Source of the DNA: Prevotella sp.
Lineage (GTDB): Bacteria > Bacteroidota > Bacteroidia > Bacteroidales > Bacteroidaceae
Assembly (NCBI GenBank): GCA_017619755.1
Contig: JAFZRU010000030.1
Location: 1-64,000, forward strand
Direction of reading: 5' to 3'
DNA length: 64,000 nt
The notes beneath the pieces were generated by a model, which worked only from the letters and a program-made list of their open reading frames with translations, made no database searches and was not told the DNA's origin. Position numbers and translations under genes: made by a program. The first letter of the stretch is position 1. Every line of letters starts with the position of its first letter. Positions 19,801 to 27,412 of this stretch are shown piece after piece.

Positions 19801-21011
19801 ACGGATGGAACGATGCCTTCACAGGAACGGCGGCATTGAGCGACGGACACGTCGGGACGTTTTTCAATGCCTGGGCGGGGGTGTTCAACTACGCCGAACT
19901 TTCGCAGGAGGTGACGTCGCTCCCCAATGGCGTGTATCGGTTGACTGCCGACTTCGCCACCACGCAAGGGTATGGGCGCACCACCACCAAGACGGCTCTC
20001 TATGGTAACGCAGGAGAGGGGAATGTCGCTCGTTCTTACAACATCATCGGTACTGGCGACAACGCTTTCAACCGCTATGAGTGCTATGTCTTGGTGACGG
20101 ACAACAAGATGACCATCGGCGCCAGGAGCGACGGGACGTGGTTCAAGGTGGCTGACTTCCACTTGGAGTATGTCTGCCAGGAAGGGGAGGCCTCGGAGGA
20201 GGTGAAGGGATGGCTTGACAACGGGCGGGCGCTCCAATACCTGTGTTGGAGAATGGACAGCGGATGGCTCGACCTCTCCGCCTTCTCGGAATGTCGAAAC
20301 TTGCAGGTGGACCAGACACCGGCCAATGCCTTGGTGAAAATGGCGGCGGGGGCGACGGTGGACGTGACATACAACCCGTCGAACGTCATCATAGGTGAGA
20401 AGTGTGACAACATGGTCATCATTGACGAGGAGCCGCTCACCGTGGAGGAGGCTTTCTCTGCGGACAAGGTGACATATACACGGCACGACACCTCCAACCA
20501 GTGGCACGAACTGTTCCTGCCTTTCCCCGTTGCCGTTTCCGACAACGTGAAGGTGGTCAAGATGGCAAAAAAGGCCAACAATACGCTTTATTGCAGGATG
20601 GCAAGTGGCAGTCAGGCCAACACGCCCGCCCTGATGATGTTTACAGACCCTGCCCTCACGCTCTATGACGTCGCCGTGGCGCCCACTGAGGAATACGAGA
20701 ATGTGGAGTGGGGCGTCAAAGGCTCTTACCGCGCTGGAGGTGACGTGACGCCTCTTAGATGGAAGATGGATGGTGTGACGAGTCTCGACGATATGGACAT
20801 TGTCATCCTCGGGGATGTCAACCGCGACGGCTTCATCACCGTTTCCGACATCACCGCACTGGTGGACATCATCCTGGGAGTGGATTCCACCATGCCTTAT
20901 CGTTACGACCACGAGGCGGGTGACATGAACACCGACGGCGTCCTTAGCGTCTCTGACGTCACCATGATTGTCAATATCATCCTCTCCAACAACATCGAGG
21001 ACGACTATTGA
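16881..21011 (+). CDS. Large secreted GH128-like glycoside hydrolase with dockerin-like tail
   Basis: The 1376-residue product begins with a signal peptide (MMKSMLTLSKHRLALLLATV, cleavage after PSMA). Residues of about 230-470 look like the Asl1/GH128 family of beta-1,3-glucanases: RVSWYYQWN, LGVNEPDN with Glu308 as likely acid/base, VDFVATHYY, and VWCTEWN with Glu401 as likely nucleophile. The long middle carries repeated beta-rich modules resembling carbohydrate-binding regions. At about 1312-1372 there are two calcium-loop repeats (GDVNRDGFITVSDITALVDI and GDMNTDGVLSVSDVTMIV) of the type I dockerin pattern. No cohesin gene is in the window. The role is probably extracellular or surface glucan breakdown; substrate assignment is inferred from the family. 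No SusC/SusD genes are adjacent. Confidence 0.8.
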   Translation: MMKSMLTLSKHRLALLLATVLAWGMHTVPSMAITRSLTYNGSTLNTTTNSKTTVTEVTSDITLSNAIDYVITTQEGKTAMTATIDITDGRSTVIFANIRPSNVQANWLRFIKVNGVAAADGTNCRVDTWRHGTIVLPYPVNCHPLTVYVGTGATGTSANHYEVNTAYNQLGDFDNAIQSFTLKRGYMVTMANHADGTGYSHCFIANDGDITVTLPKDMRKSVSFLRIFRWRWPAKKGYAGRTMTPMGLMRVSWYYQWNAEVYQDADYDYVPQRHHENGTTYNGKATYAWPSWGAIDPLPSAHVLGVNEPDNTSGSEMYMTVPDLIKLHSEYLRTGKRIGTFATCNPNTQWVKEYVDSCEARNYRVDFVATHYYIGGQTPEACINSLKSLYDATGLPVWCTEWNNGANWTTETRFYTDSLKAWYTWGSGDDQKMNGIWLRDVLKRADYAANTGWLERLAVYNNVEQKRFVHWESDDFWTTAGGQLYGSYNSDFAYNKTTDVWMDWHDQGNPHHLAGGYTTDGGSIRLMWADPNTDWTKAVYVQQRTSGSLWTTRATLGTCDDLWREVVLDAESCTGNKVFRIWAIDANGQSHYSNTVDLTEAEASAGYIKITAIPANCDDYYYVVCSKSTPALCWTLADARPTDDYTALVGTAKTDWQGASGTTTGNGIALVELYNSSSAGTKMSQTINYLPNGLYRAVLYATSHNARGEDGATLNGTRSDVAYVFATAGGQTQKSYFTASGITPGFLANEPLECTISNIRVTNGMLTLGLGLDQSKVTGWHCIQIKSLTRTGDIEGVDVGQSAFKAVHYNTMAEAGTHQGQVWQLEPNAAGGYSLRSPAWHDEVLCSPTANVFQTDGKTHLGTEYSACLPEYDATNDCWRMKNVHHASYCGVGGSPTEDAEVRGDMTQNSADQLTIYAIRKLDFNQKYIVEKANHQADYTVNNPGLGWGSVTGTPSGSGNVSYPACWTFQKTFDGWNDAFTGTAALSDGHVGTFFNAWAGVFNYAELSQEVTSLPNGVYRLTADFATTQGYGRTTTKTALYGNAGEGNVARSYNIIGTGDNAFNRYECYVLVTDNKMTIGARSDGTWFKVADFHLEYVCQEGEASEEVKGWLDNGRALQYLCWRMDSGWLDLSAFSECRNLQVDQTPANALVKMAAGATVDVTYNPSNVIIGEKCDNMVIIDEEPLTVEEAFSADKVTYTRHDTSNQWHELFLPFPVAVSDNVKVVKMAKKANNTLYCRMASGSQANTPALMMFTDPALTLYDVAVAPTEEYENVEWGVKGSYRAGGDVTPLRWKMDGVTSLDDMDIVILGDVNRDGFITVSDITALVDIILGVDSTMPYRYDHEAGDMNTDGVLSVSDVTMIVNIILSNNIEDDY

Positions 21012-21039
21012 GCAAGGGCGACCGCCTGAGGCACCATGG

Positions 21040-21073
21040 CATGAGGGTTGATGGGTTGAAATCAACCCTCATG
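21040..21073 (+). terminator. Hairpin after the GH128-like gene
   Basis: A 13-bp perfect stem (21040-21052 with 21061-21073) and an 8-base loop lie 29 bases after the stop codon. No clear T-run follows, so termination is inferred only from position. Confidence 0.45.
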
Positions 21074-21210
21074 TCGCGAATTGTTGAAATATATGTAGGG
21101 TGTTCAATATCATGTAATCAGTTATCAAGAATTAGCGAATGATAGAATTCAATAGCTTGAACGACAATTCTTAAATTCTACAATTCTTGATAAACAAAAT
21201 ATAGGAGCGG

Positions 21211-21250
21211 CTGTAGGGGTGGACTTTATGTCCACCCCTACAGTTGCACT
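21211..21250. repeat. Palindromic interspersed repeat, compact copy
   Basis: CTGTAGGGGTGGAC (21211-21224) is followed by a short TTTAT spacer and its reverse complement, giving a near-perfect palindrome. The same arm occurs at 15351-15381 and 23810-23838. The rest of the interval 21012-21369 holds no gene. Confidence 0.75.
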
Positions 21251-21369
21251 GTGTTCTTGGAGCTGCTTTTTTTGTTTCTTTATCCCTCTACAGAAAGAAC
21301 GTCAGATAAGTGGGGAGATACAATTTCCTCAAAATTTTCGTGAAAACGGCCTAAAAGGTCGTAATCTCT

Positions 21370-22005
21370 TTACACTTCTTGTTTGTATTTCAACTTATTG
21401 ATTTCATCCTGCAAACACTGAAGAAACCTGGCAGCGTGTCCGCCATCCATCTGAACATGATGGAATTGGAACGATACAGGCAGAATGGTCTTGAACAATC
21501 CTTGACGGTACTTGCCCCACATCACCATCGGATTACAGAACTGATCGGTGTATTGGTTGACGATGCAATCAAGCTCCGTCTGTATCATAGCAGATGTACC
21601 GATAACCAGATGGTCTTCAAGGAAAGAACTCTTACATTCATTCGCTGCTTGGGCTGTCAGCGTCATGTAATCGCGAGAAAATTGCTGTAAATCATCAGAG
21701 AAAGGAATGTCGCAGGAGTTGATGCCTCCCTTGCTGTTCTCTACAATGACGTTAATAGCAATTTTGGCGTAACGATACAACTTTCCATCTACGGGCAATG
21801 TATAGAACTCCTCTATCTGACTTGCAGCCTTGCCTATGCACCAACACATGATCGACGTGTATTTTATTCCACTCTTTTTGCTGACCTTTACCATGCGGCT
21901 AACATCAAGAGTCTTCACCAATGTCACCATCGGCATGGGCGATGACATCCACATATTGAATGCTTCAGCACGGTTGCTCTCTTGAGGATTTATTTCTCTC
22001 TTCAT
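21370..22005 (-). CDS. Chloramphenicol acetyltransferase-family protein
   Basis: The 211-residue product has the size and C-terminal catalytic motif of trimeric CAT-type acyltransferases: FQFHHVQMDGGHAARFL, with His183 as the likely general base (HHxxxDG). The family transfers acetyl from acetyl-CoA to a hydroxyl group. Whether this one acts on chloramphenicol cannot be told, because many genomic CAT-like proteins do not confer resistance. It follows the alpha/beta hydrolase gene by 52 bases on the same strand and is probably co-transcribed. Low GC relative to the core genes suggests acquisition. Confidence 0.82.
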   Translation of the reverse strand: MKREINPQESNRAEAFNMWMSSPMPMVTLVKTLDVSRMVKVSKKSGIKYTSIMCWCIGKAASQIEEFYTLPVDGKLYRYAKIAINVIVENSKGGINSCDIPFSDDLQQFSRDYMTLTAQAANECKSSFLEDHLVIGTSAMIQTELDCIVNQYTDQFCNPMVMWGKYRQGLFKTILPVSFQFHHVQMDGGHAARFLQCLQDEINKLKYKQEV

Positions 22006-22057
22006 TTTTTCTTTTTATCATTCTCCGAAGACACCACTTGATAATTGGGAATCGAGA

Positions 22058-22666
22058 TTATACTGTTGCAAGTTCTAATTTCTTTATCCAATTATCCAAG
22101 AACGCCATCTGTTCTTCTGTGTGAAACCAGTGCTCGCCACCCTCCATCACGGTTAGAGAGGCTTGATGATTATTAGCAAAGTCGTTGATGGTCGTCAATG
22201 ATGTCAGATGGTCTTTTCTGCCGTACAGAATCTGCGTTGGCACATTCCACTTGATCGGCTGACTTCTGACGTAGCACAGATATTCCCAAGATATGTCTTC
22301 ACCAAAGTCAGTATGAATCACTCCTTTTGATTCCAATTCTTGCTCTGTGATATTCGCCCATTTCATCATATCGGTAATCAGCTTTTCCATATTCACGATA
22401 GGAGAAATAAAGTAGGCTTTCTGAATCATATCATCGATACCGGCATTCATACTGAAGAATTCCCCGATGCTGTTGGCAATCAGAATGATGTTTTCATATC
22501 TACCATTGAGCTCTTTCACGGCATGGTAAATCTCCTTGCCCGTATCCCAAGGAGTGAATGTTTGGTAGTCCAAGCCTATCACTTCGTAGTCAGGAAATAG
22601 CGGCTTGTAGTGCTCGCTTTCCGTTGCACTTCCTCCTTTTCCGTGGATATATAATACTGCGTTCAT
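22058..22666 (-). CDS. Small alpha/beta hydrolase
   Basis: The 202-residue product starts straight into an alpha/beta-hydrolase fold: AVLYIHGKGGSA (oxyanion region), then the nucleophile elbow IANSIGEFF, where Ser is in place but the first Gly of GxSxG is Ala, then an acid in YGRKDHLTS and the His in GGEHWFH. It is probably a cytoplasmic esterase or serine hydrolase of unknown substrate. The ATG at 22666 was chosen because the fold starts there; an ATG at 22681 is also possible. Confidence 0.75.
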   Translation of the reverse strand: MNAVLYIHGKGGSATESEHYKPLFPDYEVIGLDYQTFTPWDTGKEIYHAVKELNGRYENIILIANSIGEFFSMNAGIDDMIQKAYFISPIVNMEKLITDMMKWANITEQELESKGVIHTDFGEDISWEYLCYVRSQPIKWNVPTQILYGRKDHLTSLTTINDFANNHQASLTVMEGGEHWFHTEEQMAFLDNWIKKLELATV

Positions 22667-22721
22667 TTTACTGCCCATCATTTGTAAAATAAAAATACAT
22701 CGCTTGTTTGTTTTGTCGCTG

Positions 22722-22753
22722 CGAAATTACTAATAGTTCCAGAATGTGCCAAA
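22722..22753 (-). promoter_or_regulatory. Promoter of the hydrolase/acetyltransferase pair
   Basis: Minus strand TTTG (22750-22753), 20 bases, TAATTTCG (22722-22729), a one-base variant of the -7 consensus. A 7-bp hairpin (22739-22745 with 22754-22760) overlaps the -33 region. The gap 22682-23011 otherwise holds the divergent higBA control region and no gene. Confidence 0.6.
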
Positions 22754-22954
22754 ATTCTGGGATATTCTGTGCTCGTTTGTGATGAATGGTTTCTAGCGCA
22801 TTTCAACCGCATATAACGACTACGCCTGTTGTTACTCACCATTCACATCAATGATAATGTGCTCTGCGTACAGAACTGACCTCATTGAACAAGGACTAAG
22901 TTGCATATTTTGCAGTTTTTGCTTAAAATGTCAAGAAAGACCTTGAAAATTTCA

Positions 22955-22994
22955 TTCCAAAATGTCGTTATTTGGAAACTATTGATTATCTTTG
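22955..22994 (+). promoter_or_regulatory. higBA promoter and candidate operator
   Basis: The -7 box TATCTTTG is at 22987-22994. Just upstream an inverted repeat TTCCAAA (22955-22961) with TTTGGAA (22971-22977), 9 bases apart, covers the region expected for RNA polymerase contact. That position and symmetry fit an operator for the HigA repressor encoded downstream (inference). Confidence 0.5.
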
Positions 22995-23011
22995 CAGTCT
23001 AAATATTTGTT

Positions 23012-23353
23012 ATGTCAGAACAAGGCTTCGAGTTTGTCATGTTGGAAGAGGCGAAGAATTTCATTCTTGGCCTGCAAGAGTCGGCAAGAAAGAAAGTGCT
23101 CTACAATGTGCAGAGAATTGCAAAGGGTGAACGAAATGCGGAATTGTTCAAGAAGTTGGAAAATACCGACATTTGGGAGTTCCGTACACTTTTCAATGGC
23201 ATGCATTACAGGCTGTTTGCGTTTTGGGACACTGAGGACGGCACACTTGTCATCGCCACTCATGGTATCATCAAAAAGACACAGAAAACGCCAAAGAAAG
23301 ATATTTCAAAGGCGATTGAGATAAGAAAACTATATTTTGAAAGAAAGCATTGA
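23012..23353 (+). CDS. higB: HigB/RelE-superfamily toxin
   Basis: The 113-residue product has the Gp49/HigB layout: EAKNFILGLQESARKKVLYNVQRIAKG, then ENTDIWEFRTLFNGMHYRLFAFWD and IATHGIIKKTQKTPKKDISKA. Members are ribosome-dependent mRNA interferases held inactive by the partner antitoxin. Toxin-first order and a TGATG junction with the next gene are typical for higBA. Start at the ATG at 23012. Confidence 0.88.
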   Translation: MSEQGFEFVMLEEAKNFILGLQESARKKVLYNVQRIAKGERNAELFKKLENTDIWEFRTLFNGMHYRLFAFWDTEDGTLVIATHGIIKKTQKTPKKDISKAIEIRKLYFERKH

Positions 23354-23697
23354 TGAATATGAAACAAGTAGGAGATATGAAACTATACTCGATGAATGAA
23401 GTGCTCGATGAGGCCATAGGTGCGGTAGGCACTGCCGAACGAGATGAGTTCGACCGTAGTGTCGATGAGGCTGTTCATGCCTATAATGTGGGCGAAGCCA
23501 TTAGGAAGGCTCGACTACAACAGAATATGACACAAGAGGAATTGGGCAGACTTGTAGGGGTGAAAAAGTCGCAAATCTCTAAAATTGAGCGTGGTGCAAA
23601 TATGACTCTCCGGTCTTACAGCCGCATTTTCAAGGCTTTGGGAATTACCACTGCTATGCTCGACCTCGGGAGCATCGGCAAAGTGGCTTTATGGTGA
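23353..23697 (+). CDS. higA: HigA antitoxin with XRE-type HTH
   Basis: The 114-residue protein has an N-terminal arm and a C-terminal Cro/C1-type helix-turn-helix: GEAIRKARLQQNMTQEELGRLVGVKKSQISKIERG. It likely binds HigB and represses the operon through the palindrome upstream. The ATG shares one base with the toxin stop, so the two are translationally coupled. Confidence 0.88.
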   Translation: MNMKQVGDMKLYSMNEVLDEAIGAVGTAERDEFDRSVDEAVHAYNVGEAIRKARLQQNMTQEELGRLVGVKKSQISKIERGANMTLRSYSRIFKALGITTAMLDLGSIGKVALW

Positions 23698-24274
23698 AAA
23701 CCAACGAAAATTTGAACCAAACGGCCCAGTGTTGCTGTAGGGACAGACTTTATGTCGTCCTAACGCCGGAGCCGTCATCCGCTATTGTGGAAATTCGCCC
23801 TTCCAGGCGAGCGGATGGACATAAAGTCCACCCCTACAGTTGCACCAGGTTCTTGAAACCATTTGATGATGCCAGATGAGCAGAGCTTGCTCTATCTATG
23901 CTATGGCGGCAACCGAATAAGCAGCGAGAGCAGAGCCAAGCTTGCTTGAGCTATGCCGAGTCGCGAATGAGGTCGAATATAATTCAAAATGGTAGGATGA
24001 AATCCAACAATTTGATGAATATCTTACCCCCAAATGCAATTTCCTCATAATTTATTTCGCCGAAAAATACAAGTTCCTCATAATTTATTTCGCCGAATCA
24101 GAAACAATAAAGGATATGTGCCATTTTGTGGGCATAGAGTATGTAACTGGTAAGTAACCCACATGTAACTGAGTGGGCAAAATTCTATTGATGGGGAGTA
24201 ATCGGCTAATCAATCATCGGGGGAAATCCCCTTGAAGAATAGGGAAAGCCATTGTCGTGTTTAGGAGTCTTCCC
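23698..24274. repeat. Repeat-rich intergenic region after higBA
   Basis: No gene is seen. At 23734-23850 two diverged copies of the palindromic repeat arm face each other about 50 bases apart; the right one (23810-23838) equals the reverse complement of 15351-15379. At 23880-23970 GAGCAGAGC/GCTTGCT motifs repeat. At 24041-24064 and 24074-24097 a 24-base segment (beginning TTCCTCATAATTTATTTC) is repeated exactly with a 33-base period. These look like accumulated short repeats rather than a mobile element with genes. Confidence 0.65.
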
Positions 24275-24305
24275 TTTGTCGGCTTGTGGAAAGGATGTAC
24301 TTTTG
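24275..24305 (+). promoter_or_regulatory. Promoter of the HMA-like secreted protein gene
   Basis: TTTG (24275-24278), 19 bases, TACTTTTG (24298-24305). The start codon follows about 60 bases later. Confidence 0.7.
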
Positions 24306-24367
24306 CAGCAGAAACAGAAAGAAATCTGATTCGGAAACGAAAGTTGAACCATTAAAAAATGACAATT

Positions 24368-24724
24368 ATGAAAAAGATGAATAAAGTGATAGTCGCCATG
24401 ATGATCATGGCCATCACAGCAGTCCCGGCAATGGCCGGAGGTAACGTGGACAAGAACACCCGCCCAGACAAGAAGGAGATGCGGATGACGGACCACAAGA
24501 ACGACAAGAAAGTCTCCAATCACAAAGACCGCCATGCGTCAACCATCGAGGTGTTTTCCTTCAAGGTAAGCCAGAGGGCCGCTCGTCACAAGAATGTCGT
24601 GGCTGCCGCCAAAGCCGTCCATGGCGTGAAGGAGGTCAAACTCAACCGTCACAATGGGATGATGACCGTGACATACGACGCCAAGAAGACCACGCCCCAG
24701 CGTATCAAGGCAGCCGTCAACTGA
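24368..24724 (+). CDS. Small secreted protein with HMA-like domain
   Basis: The 118-residue product has a signal peptide (MKKMNKVIVAMMIMAITAVP, cleavage after AMA), then a charged His/Lys/Asp-rich linker, then about 55 residues with the beta-alpha-beta pattern of heavy-metal-associated domains: VSQRAARHKNVVAAAKAVHGVKEVKL..GMMTVTYDAKKTTPQRIKAAV. The CxxC metal site of true HMA domains is replaced by residues without cysteine, so metal binding through thiols is unlikely. It may be a periplasmic protein with a degenerate fold. The gene has its own promoter and terminator. Confidence 0.7.
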   Translation: MKKMNKVIVAMMIMAITAVPAMAGGNVDKNTRPDKKEMRMTDHKNDKKVSNHKDRHASTIEVFSFKVSQRAARHKNVVAAAKAVHGVKEVKLNRHNGMMTVTYDAKKTTPQRIKAAVN

Positions 24725-24752
24725 GCGATAATTGCATAATTCACACCACAAA

Positions 24753-24787
24753 GTGCTGTTTTCCCCGGAAAACAGCACCTTTTTTCC
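24753..24787 (+). terminator. Terminator of the HMA-like gene
   Basis: A 12-bp perfect stem GTGCTGTTTTCC (24753-24764) with 24767-24778 and a 2-base loop, followed by a T-run at 24780-24785. Confidence 0.9.
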
Positions 24788-24797
24788 GAAAAAATGC

Positions 24798-24805
24798 TAC
24801 CTTTG
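24798..24805 (+). promoter_or_regulatory. -7 element of the helicase gene
   Basis: TACCTTTG lies 36 bases before the ATG at 24842 and directly after the preceding terminator. A TTTG at the -33 spacing is not present. The box lies after the more upstream in-frame ATG at 24794, which supports the later start. Confidence 0.6.
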
Positions 24806-24841
24806 TCTTCTCATTTTGTAACACACCAACAACTCGATACC

Positions 24842-27382
24842 ATGCAAGAAAAAAGCAGCAGGACCAATCAACAAGCAAAGAACAGGAAACGTAGGTCGAG
24901 CGGCCTTAAACTCTCCGCCGTCGTGAAACCCCCACGTATGTCGCTCACAGAGTGGCAGGTGAACTTGAGGAAGCAGATGGCCTTTGGTGAAACATACGCC
25001 ATCCATCCGGTGGACGAGGAAAACCTGCCGGGGGAGTATGCCGTTTCTAACGCCTTGACCCGCCAGCAATACAAGGTGGTCTATAGGGGAGAGCGTAGCG
25101 AGTGGAACTATTGCTCTTGCATGGATTTCAAGACCTCGAGATTGGGCACTTGCAAGCACATTGAGGGTGTCAAGTTGTGGATAAAGGACAAAAGAGGGCA
25201 GAGGGTGCATGAAGAACTGCCGCCTTACAGTTCGGTATATCTCTCCTATACCGACGGGCGCAAGGTGAAGATGCGCATTGGAGCAGACCACAGGGCGGAA
25301 TTCGAACGGCTCGCCACTCGCTTCCTTGACGACGACATGGTGCTGCCCGAGAAAAACTACCCGAGGTTTGGAGAGTTGCTCATGGAGGCACGGAAGATTG
25401 ACGATACCTTCCGCTTCTATCCTGACGCCGTGGACCATATCCTTGAGACACGGGGACGCGCCATACGGCGACAGGTGGCAGGGAACTATTCAGATGCAGA
25501 CATCGACTCCCTCCTCAGCGTCTCGCTATACCCCTACCAGAGGGAAGGCGTGCGCTTCGCTTTTGAGAAGGGCAAGGCTGTCATCGCCGACGAGATGGGA
25601 CTGGGCAAGACCATCCAGGCCATTGCTGCAGCGGAGATGTTCATGAAAGAACGCCTTGTGGAGTCGGTGCTCATCCTTTGCCCCACGTCGCTCAAATACC
25701 AATGGAAACGGGAGATAGAGCGGTTCACCCATACCGAGGCCCATGTGATAGAGGGGCATCATTTGCTCAGGGTGAAACAGTACAAAAGCGACAAGCCTTA
25801 CAAGATTATTTCCTACAACAGCGCATGCAACGACATCAAGGCGCTGGGCTTCTTGGAGACCGACATGCTCATTATGGATGAGGTGCAACGTCTGAAGAAC
25901 TGGAACACCCAGATTTCCAAGGCCGCCAGGCGCATCAAGGCCAATTACGCTGTCATCCTCTCTGGCACTCCCTTGGAAAACCGCCTCGAGGAACTCTACT
26001 CCGTTATGGAATTCGTGGACCAGTACTGTCTCAGCCCCTTTTACCAATTCAAGGCTGATTACATTATGACCAATGAGACGGGAAAGGTGGTGGGATACCA
26101 GAACCTCAACGAAATAGGCCGACGTATCTCGGGCAGATTGATACGGCGCACCAAGAAACAGGTGGCGTTACAGATGCCCGGAAGGCAAGACAAGAACCTG
26201 TTCGTGCCTATGACCAAGGAACAAAAGGCCATACATGAGGAGTTCGAATTCAAAGTCCACATCATCGTGGACAAATGGAACCGCCTTCATTTCATCACCG
26301 AGGCGGAACGGATGAGGCTTCTCACCCTCCTTTCACAGATGCGTATGGTGTGCGACAGCACATACATCCTCGACCAACAGACGCGCTATGACACCAAGGT
26401 GGACGAGGTGATGAACATCCTCGCCGACATCTTCGACAACAGCAATGATGAGAAGGTGGTCATCTTCAGCCAGTGGGAGAGGATGACACGCCTCATCGCA
26501 TGGGAACTGGAACTTAGGGGCATCGGTTTTGAGAACCTCAACGGGAGCGTGCCGTCGAGAAAGCGGAAGGAAATCATCGACAATTTTACCGACGACCCCG
26601 ACTGCCGCGTCTTCCTCTCCACCGACGCCGGAAGTACCGGCCTCAACCTCCAGGTGGCCTCCACCTTGATCAACATCGACCTGCCGTGGAACCCCGCCGT
26701 GCTGGAGCAGCGCATCGCCCGCATCTACCGCATTGGCCAACTGCGAAACATCCAAGTCATCAACCTCGTCTCACACCACTCCTTTGAGGAGAAGATGCTC
26801 GACAAACTCAAATTCAAGACGGCCATGTTCGAGGGCGTGCTTGACAATGGAGAGGATGCCATCTTCATCGGAGACCAGTCGAAGTTGAAAGCTATGATGG
26901 ACGACCTTAGTGCGATGATGGAGGAAAGGGATGACGAAGAGGACGTGGTGGACGACGCCACGGAAGAGGAGAGCACGATGGCCGACAAGGAGAACCAACC
27001 TCTTCCGAACGACGAGGCGGACAGTTCACCCGACTTGCCTTCGGATGAGAATACGGAGGAAACACCCACACTCCTTGCAGAGATGGAAACACCGGGTGGT
27101 GATTCCACGAACAAGCCCACAAGGGAGGAAGGCCCAGCCACGCCCGAGAAAAGGGAGAAGGATGGTGGTGGCGTGCCGCAGTCGCCCAAGGCATTGGTGG
27201 AGCAGGGGATGTCGTTCCTCTCTGGTCTGGCTCGCACCTTGCAATCACAGGAGGAGACGGAGAAGTTGGTGGATGCCATTGTGCATACGGATGAGAAGGG
27301 GGAGACCGTCTTGCGCATCCCGGTGCCAGACAAACAGGCCGTCAAGTCGGTCCTTGGAATGCTTGGCAAGTTGTTTGGGTGA
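24842..27382 (+). CDS. SNF2-family helicase/translocase with SWIM zinc finger
   Basis: An 846-residue ATP-dependent DNA translocase. A SWIM-type CxCx(n)CxH finger comes first (YCSCMDFKTSRLGTCKHIEG), then the SNF2 ATPase: IADEMGLGKTIQAIAA (Walker A), LIMDEVQRLKN (motif II) and SGTPLENRLEELYS (motif III). The helicase C lobe has VFLSTDAGSTGLNLQ and WNPAVLEQRIARIYRIGQ (motif VI). The last 150 or so residues are acidic and low-complexity, then a short conserved tail. Such proteins remodel protein-DNA or RNA polymerase-DNA complexes. The precise target is not evident here. Confidence 0.88.
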   Translation: MQEKSSRTNQQAKNRKRRSSGLKLSAVVKPPRMSLTEWQVNLRKQMAFGETYAIHPVDEENLPGEYAVSNALTRQQYKVVYRGERSEWNYCSCMDFKTSRLGTCKHIEGVKLWIKDKRGQRVHEELPPYSSVYLSYTDGRKVKMRIGADHRAEFERLATRFLDDDMVLPEKNYPRFGELLMEARKIDDTFRFYPDAVDHILETRGRAIRRQVAGNYSDADIDSLLSVSLYPYQREGVRFAFEKGKAVIADEMGLGKTIQAIAAAEMFMKERLVESVLILCPTSLKYQWKREIERFTHTEAHVIEGHHLLRVKQYKSDKPYKIISYNSACNDIKALGFLETDMLIMDEVQRLKNWNTQISKAARRIKANYAVILSGTPLENRLEELYSVMEFVDQYCLSPFYQFKADYIMTNETGKVVGYQNLNEIGRRISGRLIRRTKKQVALQMPGRQDKNLFVPMTKEQKAIHEEFEFKVHIIVDKWNRLHFITEAERMRLLTLLSQMRMVCDSTYILDQQTRYDTKVDEVMNILADIFDNSNDEKVVIFSQWERMTRLIAWELELRGIGFENLNGSVPSRKRKEIIDNFTDDPDCRVFLSTDAGSTGLNLQVASTLINIDLPWNPAVLEQRIARIYRIGQLRNIQVINLVSHHSFEEKMLDKLKFKTAMFEGVLDNGEDAIFIGDQSKLKAMMDDLSAMMEERDDEEDVVDDATEEESTMADKENQPLPNDEADSSPDLPSDENTEETPTLLAEMETPGGDSTNKPTREEGPATPEKREKDGGGVPQSPKALVEQGMSFLSGLARTLQSQEETEKLVDAIVHTDEKGETVLRIPVPDKQAVKSVLGMLGKLFG

Positions 27383-27412
27383 TAGCAGGGAGGCAATTCT
27401 GTCGTCAATGAG

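Noticed and set aside
21370-22005. Chloramphenicol resistance determinant
   Set aside because: The catalytic motif shows family membership only; substrate-binding residues cannot be judged and many chromosomal members do not give resistance.
24041-24097. CRISPR-like repeat-spacer pattern
   Set aside because: Only two repeats, a 9-base spacer and no cas genes.
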